Shown piece by piece: positions 8,392-15,644 of a DNA stretch of 64,000 nt. Position 1 is the first letter of the stretch, and every line of letters starts with the position of its first letter. A program made the position numbers and the translations under genes. The stretch is from Streptomyces sp. ICBB 8177. Its GTDB lineage: Bacteria; Actinomycetota; Actinomycetes; Streptomycetales; Streptomycetaceae. The notes beneath the pieces are model-generated. The model ran no database searches. It was not told the DNA's origin and worked only from the letters and a program-made list of their open reading frames with translations. Where the stretch lies: positions 2,137,541 to 2,201,540 of the forward strand of contig NZ_NSKH01000018.1 of assembly GCF_003144095.1 (NCBI RefSeq), read 5' to 3'.

Positions 8392-8671
8392 GGGGAACCT
8401 TCCTCGATGCGGCACGTATCGAGGAAGTCCCGGCAGCCGCGGACGGCGAAAGGGACCGCAAGAACGAGCCGAATGAAAAGCGGGCGACGCGATTTCGGAA
8501 GAGCCGCGCCGGATGCCTCGAACGGGCCGGGATTTCCGGAATAGGAAGAGCGCGGAAACGCCGGTCCCTTGTCCGACGGCCGGGTGACGGCGGCCGGACG
8601 ACAGGGGCCGCAGTGTGGCGGCCGTGGATCGCTCGTGAAACGCTCACGGTTCACGAGCGGGAAAAGAAACG
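8392..8671 (-). promoter_or_regulatory. Leader/promoter region of the DEAD-box helicase
   Basis: There is no gene in this 280-nt stretch. It holds a 10-bp inverted repeat (CGCTCGTGAA at 8630-8639 and TTCACGAGCG at 8650-8659, 10-nt spacer) and purine-rich segments. The helicase promoter must lie here unless the gene is read through the cold-shock terminator. The repeat could be an operator or a leader hairpin. Confidence 0.5.
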
Positions 8672-8706
8672 AGCTGGGGCCCGCACCCTAGGTGCGGGCC
8701 CCAGCT
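8672..8706 (-). terminator. Terminator of the cold-shock gene
   Basis: A 16-bp perfect stem (AGCTGGGGCCCGCACC and its complement) with a 3-nt loop begins 17 nt after the cold-shock stop codon. Confidence 0.85.
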
Positions 8707-8722
8707 GTGAGACGCGTCGGCG

Positions 8723-8926
8723 TCAGGCGGGAACGATGTTCTCCGCCTGCGGGCCCTTCTGGCCCTGCGTGACGTCGAAGGTCACCTTCTGGCCTTCGTG
8801 GAGCTCACGGAAGCCCTGGGTGGCGATGTTCGAGTAGTGGGCGAAGACGTCGGCGCCGCCGCCGTCCTGCTCGATGAAGCCGAAGCCCTTTTCCGCGTTG
8901 AACCACTTCACGGTGCCAGATGCCAT
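8723..8926 (-). CDS. Cold-shock protein (CspA family)
   Basis: A 67-residue single cold-shock domain that binds single-stranded nucleic acid. RNP1 is KGFGFIEQ and RNP2 is VFAHYSNI, with the usual N-terminal [10 protein letters not shown] and C-terminal QGPQAENI-type end. The length is typical. The ATG at 8926 follows AAAGGAGAG at ideal spacing; an in-frame GTG 13 codons upstream has no site. The gene has its own strong terminator and a long upstream region with a striking palindrome, so it is probably expressed at high level and regulated. It should act as an RNA chaperone or antiterminator together with the downstream helicase. Confidence 0.96.
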   Translation of the reverse strand: MASGTVKWFNAEKGFGFIEQDGGGADVFAHYSNIATQGFRELHEGQKVTFDVTQGQKGPQAENIVPA

Positions 8927-9216
8927 GTTTCTCTCCTTTGAGGGGGCAGTGCCCGAAATCCACACGGTGTGGATTTCGTGTCGCCGCGATGATTACCCCT
9001 GCCCGGAAAGCACACGGGGAGATGTAAAAGTTCGCCCACTGGCCTGGCGGCCGGTGAGAGAACTTGAAGTCTGTGGGAACCACAACTGCAACTGAAATAA
9101 CCGTAACACAGGTGGGGTCGCGAAGCGAGGGATCTTGCTTCGCTGTCGGGCCGAGGCGATTTCGGGTGGTGGTGATGCACGTTTGCGGCCTGGCCGCAAG
9201 GGGGCGTGCGAAGCAG
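8927..9216 (-). promoter_or_regulatory. Upstream region of the cold-shock gene
   Basis: This gene-free 290-nt stretch is richer in A+T than its surroundings around 9060-9110. It holds the palindrome at 8954-8978 described separately. A long untranslated leader would fit the cold-shock family, but the transcription start cannot be fixed by eye. Confidence 0.45.
8954..8978. promoter_or_regulatory. 25-bp palindrome upstream of the cold-shock gene
   Basis: CGAAATCCACAC and GTGTGGATTTCG are perfect 12-nt complements around a single central base, 28 nt before the start codon. The short centre suits a protein-binding operator better than a simple RNA loop, although an RNA hairpin with a 7-nt loop could also form. 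Confidence 0.7.
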
Positions 9217-9253
9217 GAGGGGCCCGGGAAACCGTCGGCTTCCCGGGCCCCTC
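9217..9253 (-). terminator. Terminator of the small secreted-protein gene
   Basis: A 14-bp perfect stem (GAGGGGCCCGGGAA / TTCCCGGGCCCCTC) with a 9-nt loop begins 28 nt after the stop. Confidence 0.8.
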
Positions 9254-9280
9254 GCGTCGTCACCTACGACGGCCGCGTGC

Positions 9281-9691
9281 TCACAGCGGCAGGCTGCTGA
9301 CCGGCAGGGACTCCGCGGTGGAGTGCAGGTCCTTGGTCGGCAGGGTGTTGCCGGTCAGGCCGTGCACCGGGAGCTGGTCGGTGAGGTGGTTGTCCTTGGC
9401 GGTCTTGCTGAGCGTGCCCGTGGTCTCGCTCACCGTCTGCCGCGCGGCCGGGGCCAGGGTCTTCGCGGCGTTGCCGCCCGCCTCGTTGACGACGCCCGCG
9501 GCCTTGTGGGCGAGGCCGTCGGCCTTGCCGCCGAGGTTGGACGCGGTGTCGAGGTTGGTCAGTCCGCCCAGGTCGGGGGTGTGCGGCAGCCCGGCGGCCG
9601 ACGCCGAGCCGGCGCCCAGGCCGACGACGGGGGCCGCGGCCGCGACCAGCAGGGCGGCCCGGGCGATCCGACGCTTGAGGGGGAGGGACAT
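9281..9691 (-). CDS. Small secreted protein of unknown function
   Basis: A 136-residue protein with a clear Sec signal peptide: basic KRR, then an Ala/Val/Leu core and a likely cleavage after GSASA near residue 32. The mature part is low in complexity, rich in Thr, Gly, Ala, Leu and Asn, with recurring DLGGLTN- and LPxxxL-type segments and no Cys. Similar small streptomycete secreted proteins are sometimes labelled ATP-binding; nothing in this sequence supports that. The start follows a purine-rich AAAAGGAG. It is divergent from dapE and has its own terminator. It may be a wall- or matrix-associated protein. Confidence 0.7.
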   Translation of the reverse strand: MSLPLKRRIARAALLVAAAAPVVGLGAGSASAAGLPHTPDLGGLTNLDTASNLGGKADGLAHKAAGVVNEAGGNAAKTLAPAARQTVSETTGTLSKTAKDNHLTDQLPVHGLTGNTLPTKDLHSTAESLPVSSLPL

Positions 9692-10086
9692 GGTGCTCCT
9701 TTTACGGAGGGAGGAAGACGGGACATCGGCCCGTCCGGTGGCCGGTCGCCCAGCGACCCGTCACCGTGCGGACGCCGTGACTACCGCGTGAGCCGCCGTA
9801 AAGTTGCGGCCGTTCGACGTAAAGAATTGGCAATGTGTCGCATAATAGCCTTTCGGGAGAATAGGGCATTCGTGACGGTGGGTGGACGCCCGAGGAAACG
9901 TCACACCCCTTGCGGCACAAGGGAAGGAGACCCGTGGCGCGGATCGCCGCAAAGGGGTGCCGCAATTCCCCGGCGCTCCGCATCGGCCCCCTCACGGGTT
10001 ACCTCTCGCGCCTTTGCCCGGTTCTTCCGCGGACGCCGTCCGAACGCCCCCGTACGCCTGTCCGGGGTCGTCCGCACCCGCCCGGG
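9692..10086. other. Divergent intergenic region, secreted-protein gene / dapE
   Basis: About 400 nt without a convincing gene. The segment 9790-9870 is unusually A+T rich for this genome (CGCATAATAG and TAAAGAATTGGC are within it), so it is the likely promoter area for the minus-strand secreted-protein gene. A short inverted repeat, CCCTT-N7-AAGGG, occurs near 9907-9923. Confidence 0.5.
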
Positions 10087-10092
10087 TAGGGT
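10087..10092 (+). promoter_or_regulatory. -10 hexamer of a putative leaderless dapE promoter
   Basis: TAGGGT lies exactly 7 nt before the dapE ATG and no ribosome-binding sequence is present between them. Confidence 0.55.
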
Positions 10093-10099
10093 CGCGGGC

Positions 10100-11185
10100 A
10101 TGAGCACTTCCGCCCGGCCCGAGCAGGCCGTACTCGACCTGAGCCAGGACGCGGTCGCCGTCACCGCGCAGTTGGTCGACGTCCCCTCGGTCAGCCGGGA
10201 GGAGAAGGCTCTCGCCGACGCCGTCGAACACGCCCTGCGCGCCCTGCCGCACCTGACCGTCGACCGCGACGGCGAGGCGGTCGTGGCCCGCACGAACCTC
10301 GGCCGCGCCGAACGCGTCGTGCTCGCCGGGCACCTGGACACCGTGCCGATCGCCGGCAACGTGCCGTCCCGGCGGGCGGACGGCCTGCTGCACGGCTGCG
10401 GCACCACCGACATGAAGTCCGGCGTCGCCGTCCAGCTGCGCGTCGCCGCCACCGTGCCCGAGCCCAACCGCGACCTGACCCTCGTCTTCTACGACGCCGA
10501 GGAGATCGCGGCCGAGTTCAACGGGCTGAAGCGCCTGGTCGAGCGGCACCCGGACTGGCTCGCGGGCGACTTCGCCGTCCTGCTGGAGCCCACCAACGCC
10601 GAGGTGCACGGCGGCTGCCAGGGCACGCTGCGGGTCCGGGTCACCACCACCGGCAAGCGCGCCCACTCCGCCCGCAGCTGGCTCGGCGACAACGCCATCC
10701 ACAAGGCCGCCCCGATCCTCGCCCGCCTCGCCGCCTACGAGCCGCGCCGCGCGCGGATCGACGGCCTGGTCTACCCCGAGGGCCTCAACGCGGTCCTCAT
10801 CGAGGGCGGTCACGCGGGCAACGTCATCCCCGACTCCTGCGCGGTCACCGTCAACTACCGCTTCGCCCCCGACCGCAGCGAGGCGCAGGCGCTGGAGCAC
10901 GTGCGCGAGGTGTTCGACGGCTTCGAGGTGGAGCCGACCGACTCCGCGCCCGGTGCGCTGCCCGGCCTCGCCCACCCGGCCGCCGCCGCGTTCGTCGACG
11001 TCGTCGGGACCGAGCCGAAGGCCAAGGAGGCGTGGACCGACGTGGCCCGCTTCTCCGCGCTCGGCATCCCGGCGGTCAACTACGGCCCCGGCGACCCGGC
11101 GCTCGCCCACACCCGCGAGGAGTACGTGGCCGAGGCGGCCGTGCTGGAGTGCGAGGAGCGGCTGCGGCGCTGGCTGACCGCGTAG
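10100..11185 (+). CDS. dapE: Succinyl-diaminopimelate desuccinylase (DapE)
   Basis: A 361-residue M20-family metallohydrolase that cleaves N-succinyl-LL-diaminopimelate to LL-diaminopimelate and succinate. The di-zinc ligands are visible: H78 (AGHLDTVP), bridging D104 (GTTDMKSG), catalytic/ligand E134-E135 ([11 protein letters not shown]) and H337 (LAHTREEY). The dimerisation domain lies between (~180-290, [19 protein letters not shown]). This is the actinobacterial form. The ATG at 10100 is preceded by TAGGGT 7 nt upstream, which suggests a leaderless mRNA and argues against the longer open frame upstream. With dapC it forms a split lysine/peptidoglycan locus. Confidence 0.95.
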   Translation: MSTSARPEQAVLDLSQDAVAVTAQLVDVPSVSREEKALADAVEHALRALPHLTVDRDGEAVVARTNLGRAERVVLAGHLDTVPIAGNVPSRRADGLLHGCGTTDMKSGVAVQLRVAATVPEPNRDLTLVFYDAEEIAAEFNGLKRLVERHPDWLAGDFAVLLEPTNAEVHGGCQGTLRVRVTTTGKRAHSARSWLGDNAIHKAAPILARLAAYEPRRARIDGLVYPEGLNAVLIEGGHAGNVIPDSCAVTVNYRFAPDRSEAQALEHVREVFDGFEVEPTDSAPGALPGLAHPAAAAFVDVVGTEPKAKEAWTDVARFSALGIPAVNYGPGDPALAHTREEYVAEAAVLECEERLRRWLTA

Positions 11186-11251
11186 CGCGACGGGTGTACG
11201 TAGGCTGCAAGGCAGGGCCCGGCGGGTGGCCGGGGCAGGAGGGAGTGCGAC

Positions 11252-12124
11252 GTGGCCGATCCCAGGGACGCCGAGGCGCGGGCCGACGCGGAACGTGACG
11301 CCTCGCGGCAGGGCGGTGCGGCCCGCGACTGGGCGAGCGCCGCGCAGGAGGCCGCCGCGGCGGCCAACGCCGAGGCGGAGGCGATCTCGTTCGGGCAGGG
11401 CTGGCCCGAGCGGCAGACCGGCCCGGTCGTCAGGCGGCGCGGCCAGGTGCAGGCCAGCACCACCGACCAGCGCCTGCTGGACTCCCAGGGATCGACGGAC
11501 TGGCTGCACGAGGACCCCTGGCGGGTGATGCGCATCCAGTCCGAGTTCGTCGAGGGCTTCGGCACGCTCGCCGAACTCGGGCCCGCCGTGAGCGTGTTCG
11601 GCTCGGCGCGCACCGCGACCGGCTCGGCGGAGTACGAGGCGGGGGTGCGCATCGGGCGCGGGCTCGCGGAGGCCGGGTTCGCGGTCATCACCGGCGGCGG
11701 TCCCGGCGCGATGGAGGCGGCCAACCGCGGTGCGGGCGAGGCGGGCGGCGTCTCGGTCGGCCTCGGCATCGAGCTGCCCTTCGAGCAGGGCCTCAACCCG
11801 TACGTCGACATCGGCGTCAACTTCCGCTACTTCTTCGTCCGCAAGACGATGTTCGTCAAGTACGCGCAGGGCTTCGTCGTCCTGCCGGGCGGCTTCGGCA
11901 CGCTGGACGAACTGTTCGAGGCGCTGACCCTGGTGCAGACGAAGAAGGTCACCCGCTTCCCGATCGTGCTGTTCGGCACGTCGTACTGGGGCGGTCTCGT
12001 CGACTGGGTGCGCGGCACGCTGGTCGCCGAGGGCAAGGCCTCCCGCGCCGACCTGGAGCTGTTCCACGTCACCGACGACGTGTCCGAGGCGGTCGCGCTG
12101 GTCACCAAGGAGACCGCCTACTGA
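11252..12124 (+). CDS. LOG-family (TIGR00730) Rossmann-fold protein
   Basis: A 290-residue protein. The first ~95 residues are a charged Ala/Glu-rich extension. The Rossmann domain has the two family signatures, GGGPGAME (from residue 148) and PGGFGTLDE (from residue 212). LOG-family enzymes release cytokinin bases from their nucleoside monophosphates by phosphoribohydrolase activity; the M. tuberculosis member Rv1205 is known to make cytokinins. Substrate here is inferred only. It starts with GTG after GGAGGGAG and lies 66 nt after dapE, so co-transcription is possible. Confidence 0.9.
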   Translation: MADPRDAEARADAERDASRQGGAARDWASAAQEAAAAANAEAEAISFGQGWPERQTGPVVRRRGQVQASTTDQRLLDSQGSTDWLHEDPWRVMRIQSEFVEGFGTLAELGPAVSVFGSARTATGSAEYEAGVRIGRGLAEAGFAVITGGGPGAMEAANRGAGEAGGVSVGLGIELPFEQGLNPYVDIGVNFRYFFVRKTMFVKYAQGFVVLPGGFGTLDELFEALTLVQTKKVTRFPIVLFGTSYWGGLVDWVRGTLVAEGKASRADLELFHVTDDVSEAVALVTKETAY

Positions 12125-12158
12125 GACGCGCGCGTACGGGGGCGGGCGCGCGCGGGCG

Positions 12159-13019
12159 TCACGCCAGGCCGCGGCGGGCGACCGCGGGCGGGCGGTGGCC
12201 GGCGATGGACGCCACCATGTCCAGCACCTGCCGGGTCTCGGCGACCTCGTGCACCCGGTAGACCCGCGCGCCCAGCCACGCCGAGACCGCGGTGGTCGCC
12301 AGCGTGCCCAGCAGCCGCTCCTTGACCGGGCGGTCCAGCGTCTCGCCCACGAAGTCCTTGTTGGACAGGGACACCAGCACCGGCCAGCCGGTGCCCACCA
12401 TCTCGCCGAGCCGCCGGGTGGCCTCCAGCGAGTGCCGGGTGTTCTTGCCGAAGTCGTGGCCCGGGTCGATCAGGATGCCGTCGCGGCGCACGCCCAGCGC
12501 GACCGCGCGGTCGGCCAGGCCCAGCGTCACCCGCAGGATGTCGGCCATCACGTCCTGGTAGCCGACCCGGTGCGGGCGGGTGCGCGGCTCGGCGCCGCCC
12601 GCGTGCGTGCACACCAGGCCCGCGCCGTACCGTGCGGCGACCTCGGCGAGCTTCGGGTCCACCCCGCCCCAGGCGTCGTTGAGCAGGTCCGCGCCCGCCT
12701 CGCACACCGCCTCGCCGACCTCGTGCCGCCAGGTGTCCACGCTGATCACCACGTCGGGGAAGCGGTGGCGCACCTCGGCGACGAACGCGACCGTGCGCCG
12801 GATCTCCTCGCTCGCGGTCACCTCCTCGCCGGGTCCCGCCTTCACCCCGCCGATGTCCACGATCGCGGCGCCCTCGGCCACCGCCCGCTCCACACGTTCC
12901 AGCGCGGCGTCGTCGGCGAAGGTCGCCCCCCGGTCGTAGAAGGAGTCCGGCGTCCGGTTCACGATCGCCATGATCACCGGCTCGTGGGCCCCGAACTCGC
13001 GCTTGCCCAGCCGCAGCAT
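12159..13019 (-). CDS. folP: Dihydropteroate synthase-family protein, FolP2 type
   Basis: A 286-residue TIM-barrel protein. The pterin-binding loop reads MAIVNRTPDSFYDRGATF in place of the classical NxTPDSFSDGG form. DIGGVKAGPG, ISVDTWRHEV, LLNDAWGG and LIDPGHDFGKN follow. The same variant loop is typical of mycobacterial FolP2 (Rv1207), which sits at the equivalent position in the dapE-tag gene order. M. leprae FolP2 is reported not to act as a dihydropteroate synthase, so the classical folate role should not be assumed here. The ATG at 13019 follows AGGAGGG at 10-12 nt. The gene is flanked by plus-strand genes and is probably monocistronic. Confidence 0.85.
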   Translation of the reverse strand: MLRLGKREFGAHEPVIMAIVNRTPDSFYDRGATFADDAALERVERAVAEGAAIVDIGGVKAGPGEEVTASEEIRRTVAFVAEVRHRFPDVVISVDTWRHEVGEAVCEAGADLLNDAWGGVDPKLAEVAARYGAGLVCTHAGGAEPRTRPHRVGYQDVMADILRVTLGLADRAVALGVRRDGILIDPGHDFGKNTRHSLEATRRLGEMVGTGWPVLVSLSNKDFVGETLDRPVKERLLGTLATTAVSAWLGARVYRVHEVAETRQVLDMVASIAGHRPPAVARRGLA

Positions 13020-13155
13020 TGTGGTGTCCGCCCTCCTGATGTGGCCCGCTTTCCGGCCCGCTCGCGACCCTAACCCCTCCCCGGGCGGGGACCGCGCAGC
13101 ACCGGTCGTGGCACGATCGTCCTCGACAGCGTCGGTCGGACCCGGGAGATCCCCC

Positions 13156-13590
13156 TTGTTCTGGTTCATGCTCATCGCGCTGGTCGCGGTGGTCGCCGCG
13201 GTCGCCCTCGCGGTGGTCGGCGACGGCGGCACGCTTCCCGAGGCCGAGCCGGACCGCCTGCGGGACCCGCTGCCCGCCGACCGCCCGCTCAAGGCGGCCG
13301 ACCTCGAAGAGCTGCGCCTCGCGGTCTCCCCGCGCGGCTACCGGATGTCGGACGTGGACGACGTCCTCGACCGGCTCGGCGCGGAACTGGCCGAACGCGA
13401 CGCGCGCATCGCCCAGTTGGAGGCCGCGCTCGCCTCGGGGCCGGGCCCCGGCGGGCACGCGGCGCACGGCGGCCCGGCCGGGCACGTCCCGCCCCCGCCC
13501 GGCCACGGCCCCGGGTTCGGCGGTGACGCCGGCCGGCCCGGCACCGGGCACGAGTGGCGGCCGCAAGGCGGTGACCCCAGCGGTGAGTGA
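13156..13590 (+). CDS. Membrane-anchored protein with a DivIVA-domain motif
   Basis: A 144-residue protein. One N-terminal membrane helix (~2-22, FWFMLIALVAVVAAVALAVV) is followed by a short DivIVA-type motif (SPRGYRMSDVDDVLDRLGAEL, ~62-82), a brief coiled coil (LAERDARIAQLEAAL) and a disordered Gly/Pro/His-rich tail. It may localise or scaffold at the pole or septum; DivIVA itself organises tip growth in Streptomyces. The TTG at 13156 gives a protein beginning (M)FWFM; ATG 13168 is the alternative. Its end overlaps the start of tag by 8 nt. Confidence 0.75.
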   Translation: MFWFMLIALVAVVAAVALAVVGDGGTLPEAEPDRLRDPLPADRPLKAADLEELRLAVSPRGYRMSDVDDVLDRLGAELAERDARIAQLEAALASGPGPGGHAAHGGPAGHVPPPPGHGPGFGGDAGRPGTGHEWRPQGGDPSGE

Positions 13591-14179
13591 ACCGGCCGCC
13601 GGGCGCTCCCCGCTCACCGGCGACGACGGCCTGGCCCGCTGCCCGTGGGCGCTGTCCGCGCCGGAGTACCTGCCGTACCACGACACCGAGTGGGGCCGCC
13701 CGCTCCACGGCGACGACGCCCTCTACGAACGCGTCTGCCTGGAGGCGTTCCAGTCGGGCCTGTCGTGGCTGACCATCCTGCGGCGGCGCGAGGCGTTCCG
13801 CGCCGCCTTCGCCGGCTTCCGGATCGAACGCGTCGCCGCCTTCACCGACGCCGACCGCGAACGGCTGCTCGGCGACGCCGCGATCATCCGCAACCGGGCC
13901 AAGATCGACGCCGCCATCGCCAACGCCCGCGCCGCGCTGGAGGTCGACGGCGGCCTCGACCGGCTGATCTGGTCCTACGCGCCCGAGCCGGCGGGCCGCT
14001 CGGCGCCGTCCACCCTGGACGACGTGCCCGGCAGCACGCCGGAGTCGGCCGCGCTCGCCAAGGACCTCAAGAGGCGCGGCTTCCGCTTCGTCGGGCCGAC
14101 GACCGCCTACGCGCTGATGCAGGCGTGCGGGCTGGTCGACGACCACCTCGCCGCCTGCCACGCCCGCCGCGCGGCCTGA
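13583..14179 (+). CDS. tag: DNA-3-methyladenine glycosylase I
   Basis: A 198-residue base-excision repair enzyme that removes 3-methyladenine. The start region CPWALSAPEYLPYHDTEWG holds a zinc Cys and the conserved HDxEWG; further landmarks are FQSGLSWLTILRRREAFR and, at the C-terminus, DDHLAACH, which supplies the other zinc ligands of the TagI zinc snap. The GTG at 13583 overlaps the stop of the DivIVA-domain gene; GTG 13571 is an alternative and neither has a strong ribosome site, so coupling to the upstream gene is likely. The position matches Rv1210 (tagA) in M. tuberculosis. Confidence 0.92.
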   Translation: MSEPAAGRSPLTGDDGLARCPWALSAPEYLPYHDTEWGRPLHGDDALYERVCLEAFQSGLSWLTILRRREAFRAAFAGFRIERVAAFTDADRERLLGDAAIIRNRAKIDAAIANARAALEVDGGLDRLIWSYAPEPAGRSAPSTLDDVPGSTPESAALAKDLKRRGFRFVGPTTAYALMQACGLVDDHLAACHARRAA

Positions 14180-14203
14180 GCCGCCGCGTGCCGCGCGGAC
14201 CGC

Positions 14204-15001
14204 TCAGCGGCCCACGTACTTCGGCGGCTCCTTCTTCAAGAACGCCTCGACCGCGATCCGGTGGTCCTCGGAGGTGCCCGCCCGCTCCTGGAGTTCGTCC
14301 TCCTTGACCAGCGTCTCGATCAGCGAGTGCCCGGCGCCGTACGCCAGCGACTCCTTGATCGCCGCGTACGCCACGGTCGGGCCCTCGGCCAGCCGCCGGG
14401 CCACCGCGAGCGCGGCGGCGGGCAGTTCCGCGGCCGGGACGACCTGCTGGGCGATGCCCCACTCCAGGGCCTGCTGGGCGCTGATCGAGCGCGGGAACAT
14501 CAGCAGGTCGGCGGCGCGGGCCGGGCCGACCAGCCGCGGCAGCGTCCACGAGGCGCCGGAGTCCGCGGTCAGCGCGACCCCGGCGAAGGAGGTGTTGAAC
14601 GAGGCGGTGTCGGCGACCACCCGGTAGTCGGCGGCGAAGGCGAAGCCCGCGCCCGCGCCCGCCGCGACGCCGTTGACCCCGGCCACGACCGGCTTGGCCA
14701 TGGTGGCGATCGCGGTGACGATCGGGTTGTAGTGCTCCTGGACGGTGTTCATCGTCCGGCCGCCCTCGGGCCGTCCGGCGCGCAGCGTCTCCACGTGCTC
14801 CTTGAGGTCCTGGCCCACGCAGAACGCCCGGCCGTTCGCGGTCAGCAGCACCGCCCGCACCGCCGGGTCGCCCGCCGCCTCGCGCAGGGTGTCGCGCAGC
14901 GCGTCCTTGGCCTCGGTGCTGAGGGCGTTCATCGCCTCGGGCCGGTTCAGGGTGATGGTGGCGAGGCCCTCGGTCACCTCGTAGAGCACGGTGTCGGCCA
15001 T
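14204..15001 (-). CDS. Enoyl-CoA hydratase/isomerase family protein
   Basis: A 265-residue crotonase-fold enzyme. Oxyanion-hole elements are GRAFCVGQDLKEH (~65-77) and VNGVAAGAGAGFAFAADYRV (~110-130). One glutamate of the classical hydratase pair appears replaced: the second active-site region reads FAGVALTADSGASWTLPRLVG, where Asp rather than Glu follows Thr-Ala. This favours an isomerase or an atypical hydratase such as the PaaG-like branch. It probably acts in fatty-acid or aromatic acyl-CoA breakdown. The ATG at 15001 follows GGAGGGG; an in-frame upstream start lacks a site. It converges with tag. Confidence 0.85.
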   Translation of the reverse strand: MADTVLYEVTEGLATITLNRPEAMNALSTEAKDALRDTLREAAGDPAVRAVLLTANGRAFCVGQDLKEHVETLRAGRPEGGRTMNTVQEHYNPIVTAIATMAKPVVAGVNGVAAGAGAGFAFAADYRVVADTASFNTSFAGVALTADSGASWTLPRLVGPARAADLLMFPRSISAQQALEWGIAQQVVPAAELPAAALAVARRLAEGPTVAYAAIKESLAYGAGHSLIETLVKEDELQERAGTSEDHRIAVEAFLKKEPPKYVGR

Positions 15002-15217
15002 GGCGGTCGGTCCCCTCCGTCGCGGTTGGTGTGCGCCCAGCATGCCGGAGATCACCGCGGGCGGGATGTGACCTGCGTCAAAGAGCCGCCGCGTGCCGGG
15101 TCGCGGTCGCGCGGCGACGCCGCCGCCCGGTGATCCGGCTGACTTGCCGGAATGGACGGATTCGTGCCGTGCCCGCAGGTCCCGGCGGTGCCGGACGGCG
15201 GGCCGGGAGGGGAGGCG
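15002..15217. other. Divergent intergenic region, enoyl-CoA hydratase / DUF3117
   Basis: No gene is supported in this stretch. It must contain the hydratase promoter on the minus strand. The DUF3117 promoter with its palindrome follows at 15218-15262. Confidence 0.4.
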
Positions 15218-15250
15218 GCCGGTCCCCGATGTTGGTCATCGGGGACCGGC
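15218..15250. promoter_or_regulatory. 14-bp inverted repeat over the DUF3117 promoter
   Basis: GCCGGTCCCCGATG and its exact complement are separated by 5 nt (TTGGT). A -10-like GATAAT lies just downstream at 15257-15262, and the loop holds a -35-like TTGGTC, so the palindrome covers the expected -35 region. No gene ends here on either strand, so a terminator role is unlikely. Confidence 0.6.
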
Positions 15251-15256
15251 ATGCGG

Positions 15257-15262
15257 GATAAT
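15257..15262 (+). promoter_or_regulatory. -10 hexamer for the DUF3117 gene
   Basis: GATAAT, 80 nt before the DUF3117 start. The matching -35 would be TTGGTC at 15232-15237, with a long 19-nt spacer. Confidence 0.45.
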
Positions 15263-15342
15263 GGCTTGGAACCAATGTGTTCGAGTCCGGTGGCGCCTGG
15301 GCCACCGGTTGCGAAGAGCTGGTTTCAGGAAGGGGAACGAGC

Positions 15343-15510
15343 ATGGCGGCCATGAAGCCGCGGACGGGTGATGGCCCGCTCGAGGTGACAAAGGAGGGGC
15401 GGGGCATCGTCATGCGCGTTCCGCTCGAAGGCGGCGGACGGCTCGTCGTCGAGCTGACACCCGATGAGGCCGACGCACTCGGCGAGGCCCTCAAGAAGGC
15501 ATGCGGCTGA
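15343..15510 (+). CDS. DUF3117 small conserved protein
   Basis: A 55-residue protein highly conserved in actinobacteria (MAAMKPRTGDGPLEVTKEGRG..., then IVMRVPLEGGGRLVVELTPDEA). It is a compact beta-rich domain with a short C-terminal helix, no Cys and no signal. The M. tuberculosis counterpart is Rv1211, in the same gene order. Its role is unknown. The ATG at 15343 follows AGGAAGGGG. A massive hairpin terminator follows, so it is probably a highly expressed single-gene transcript. Confidence 0.88.
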   Translation: MAAMKPRTGDGPLEVTKEGRGIVMRVPLEGGGRLVVELTPDEADALGEALKKACG

Positions 15511-15552
15511 ATCAGGCGCGGTGAGCCGCTCGGCTCTTCGTCTCGGATCTCC

Positions 15553-15608
15553 ACGGCCCCGGGCTTTCACGTACGCGCAGCGGCGCGTGCGTCAAAGCCC
15601 GGGGCCGT
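15553..15608. terminator. Long bidirectional terminator between DUF3117 and O-methyltransferase genes
   Basis: Two 26-nt arms beginning ACGGCCCCGGGCTTT pair with one mismatch and one G-T pair around a 4-nt loop. The hairpin lies between two convergent genes and can serve both. Confidence 0.85.
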
Positions 15609-15644
15609 CGCCGTTCCCGCGCGCCCGCCCGCCCGGCACGCCGC

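Noticed and set aside
9206-10099. Upstream extension of the dapE frame
   Set aside because: It crosses the secreted-protein gene on the other strand and the promoter region; DapE homology begins near the ATG at 10100, which has a -10 at 7 nt.
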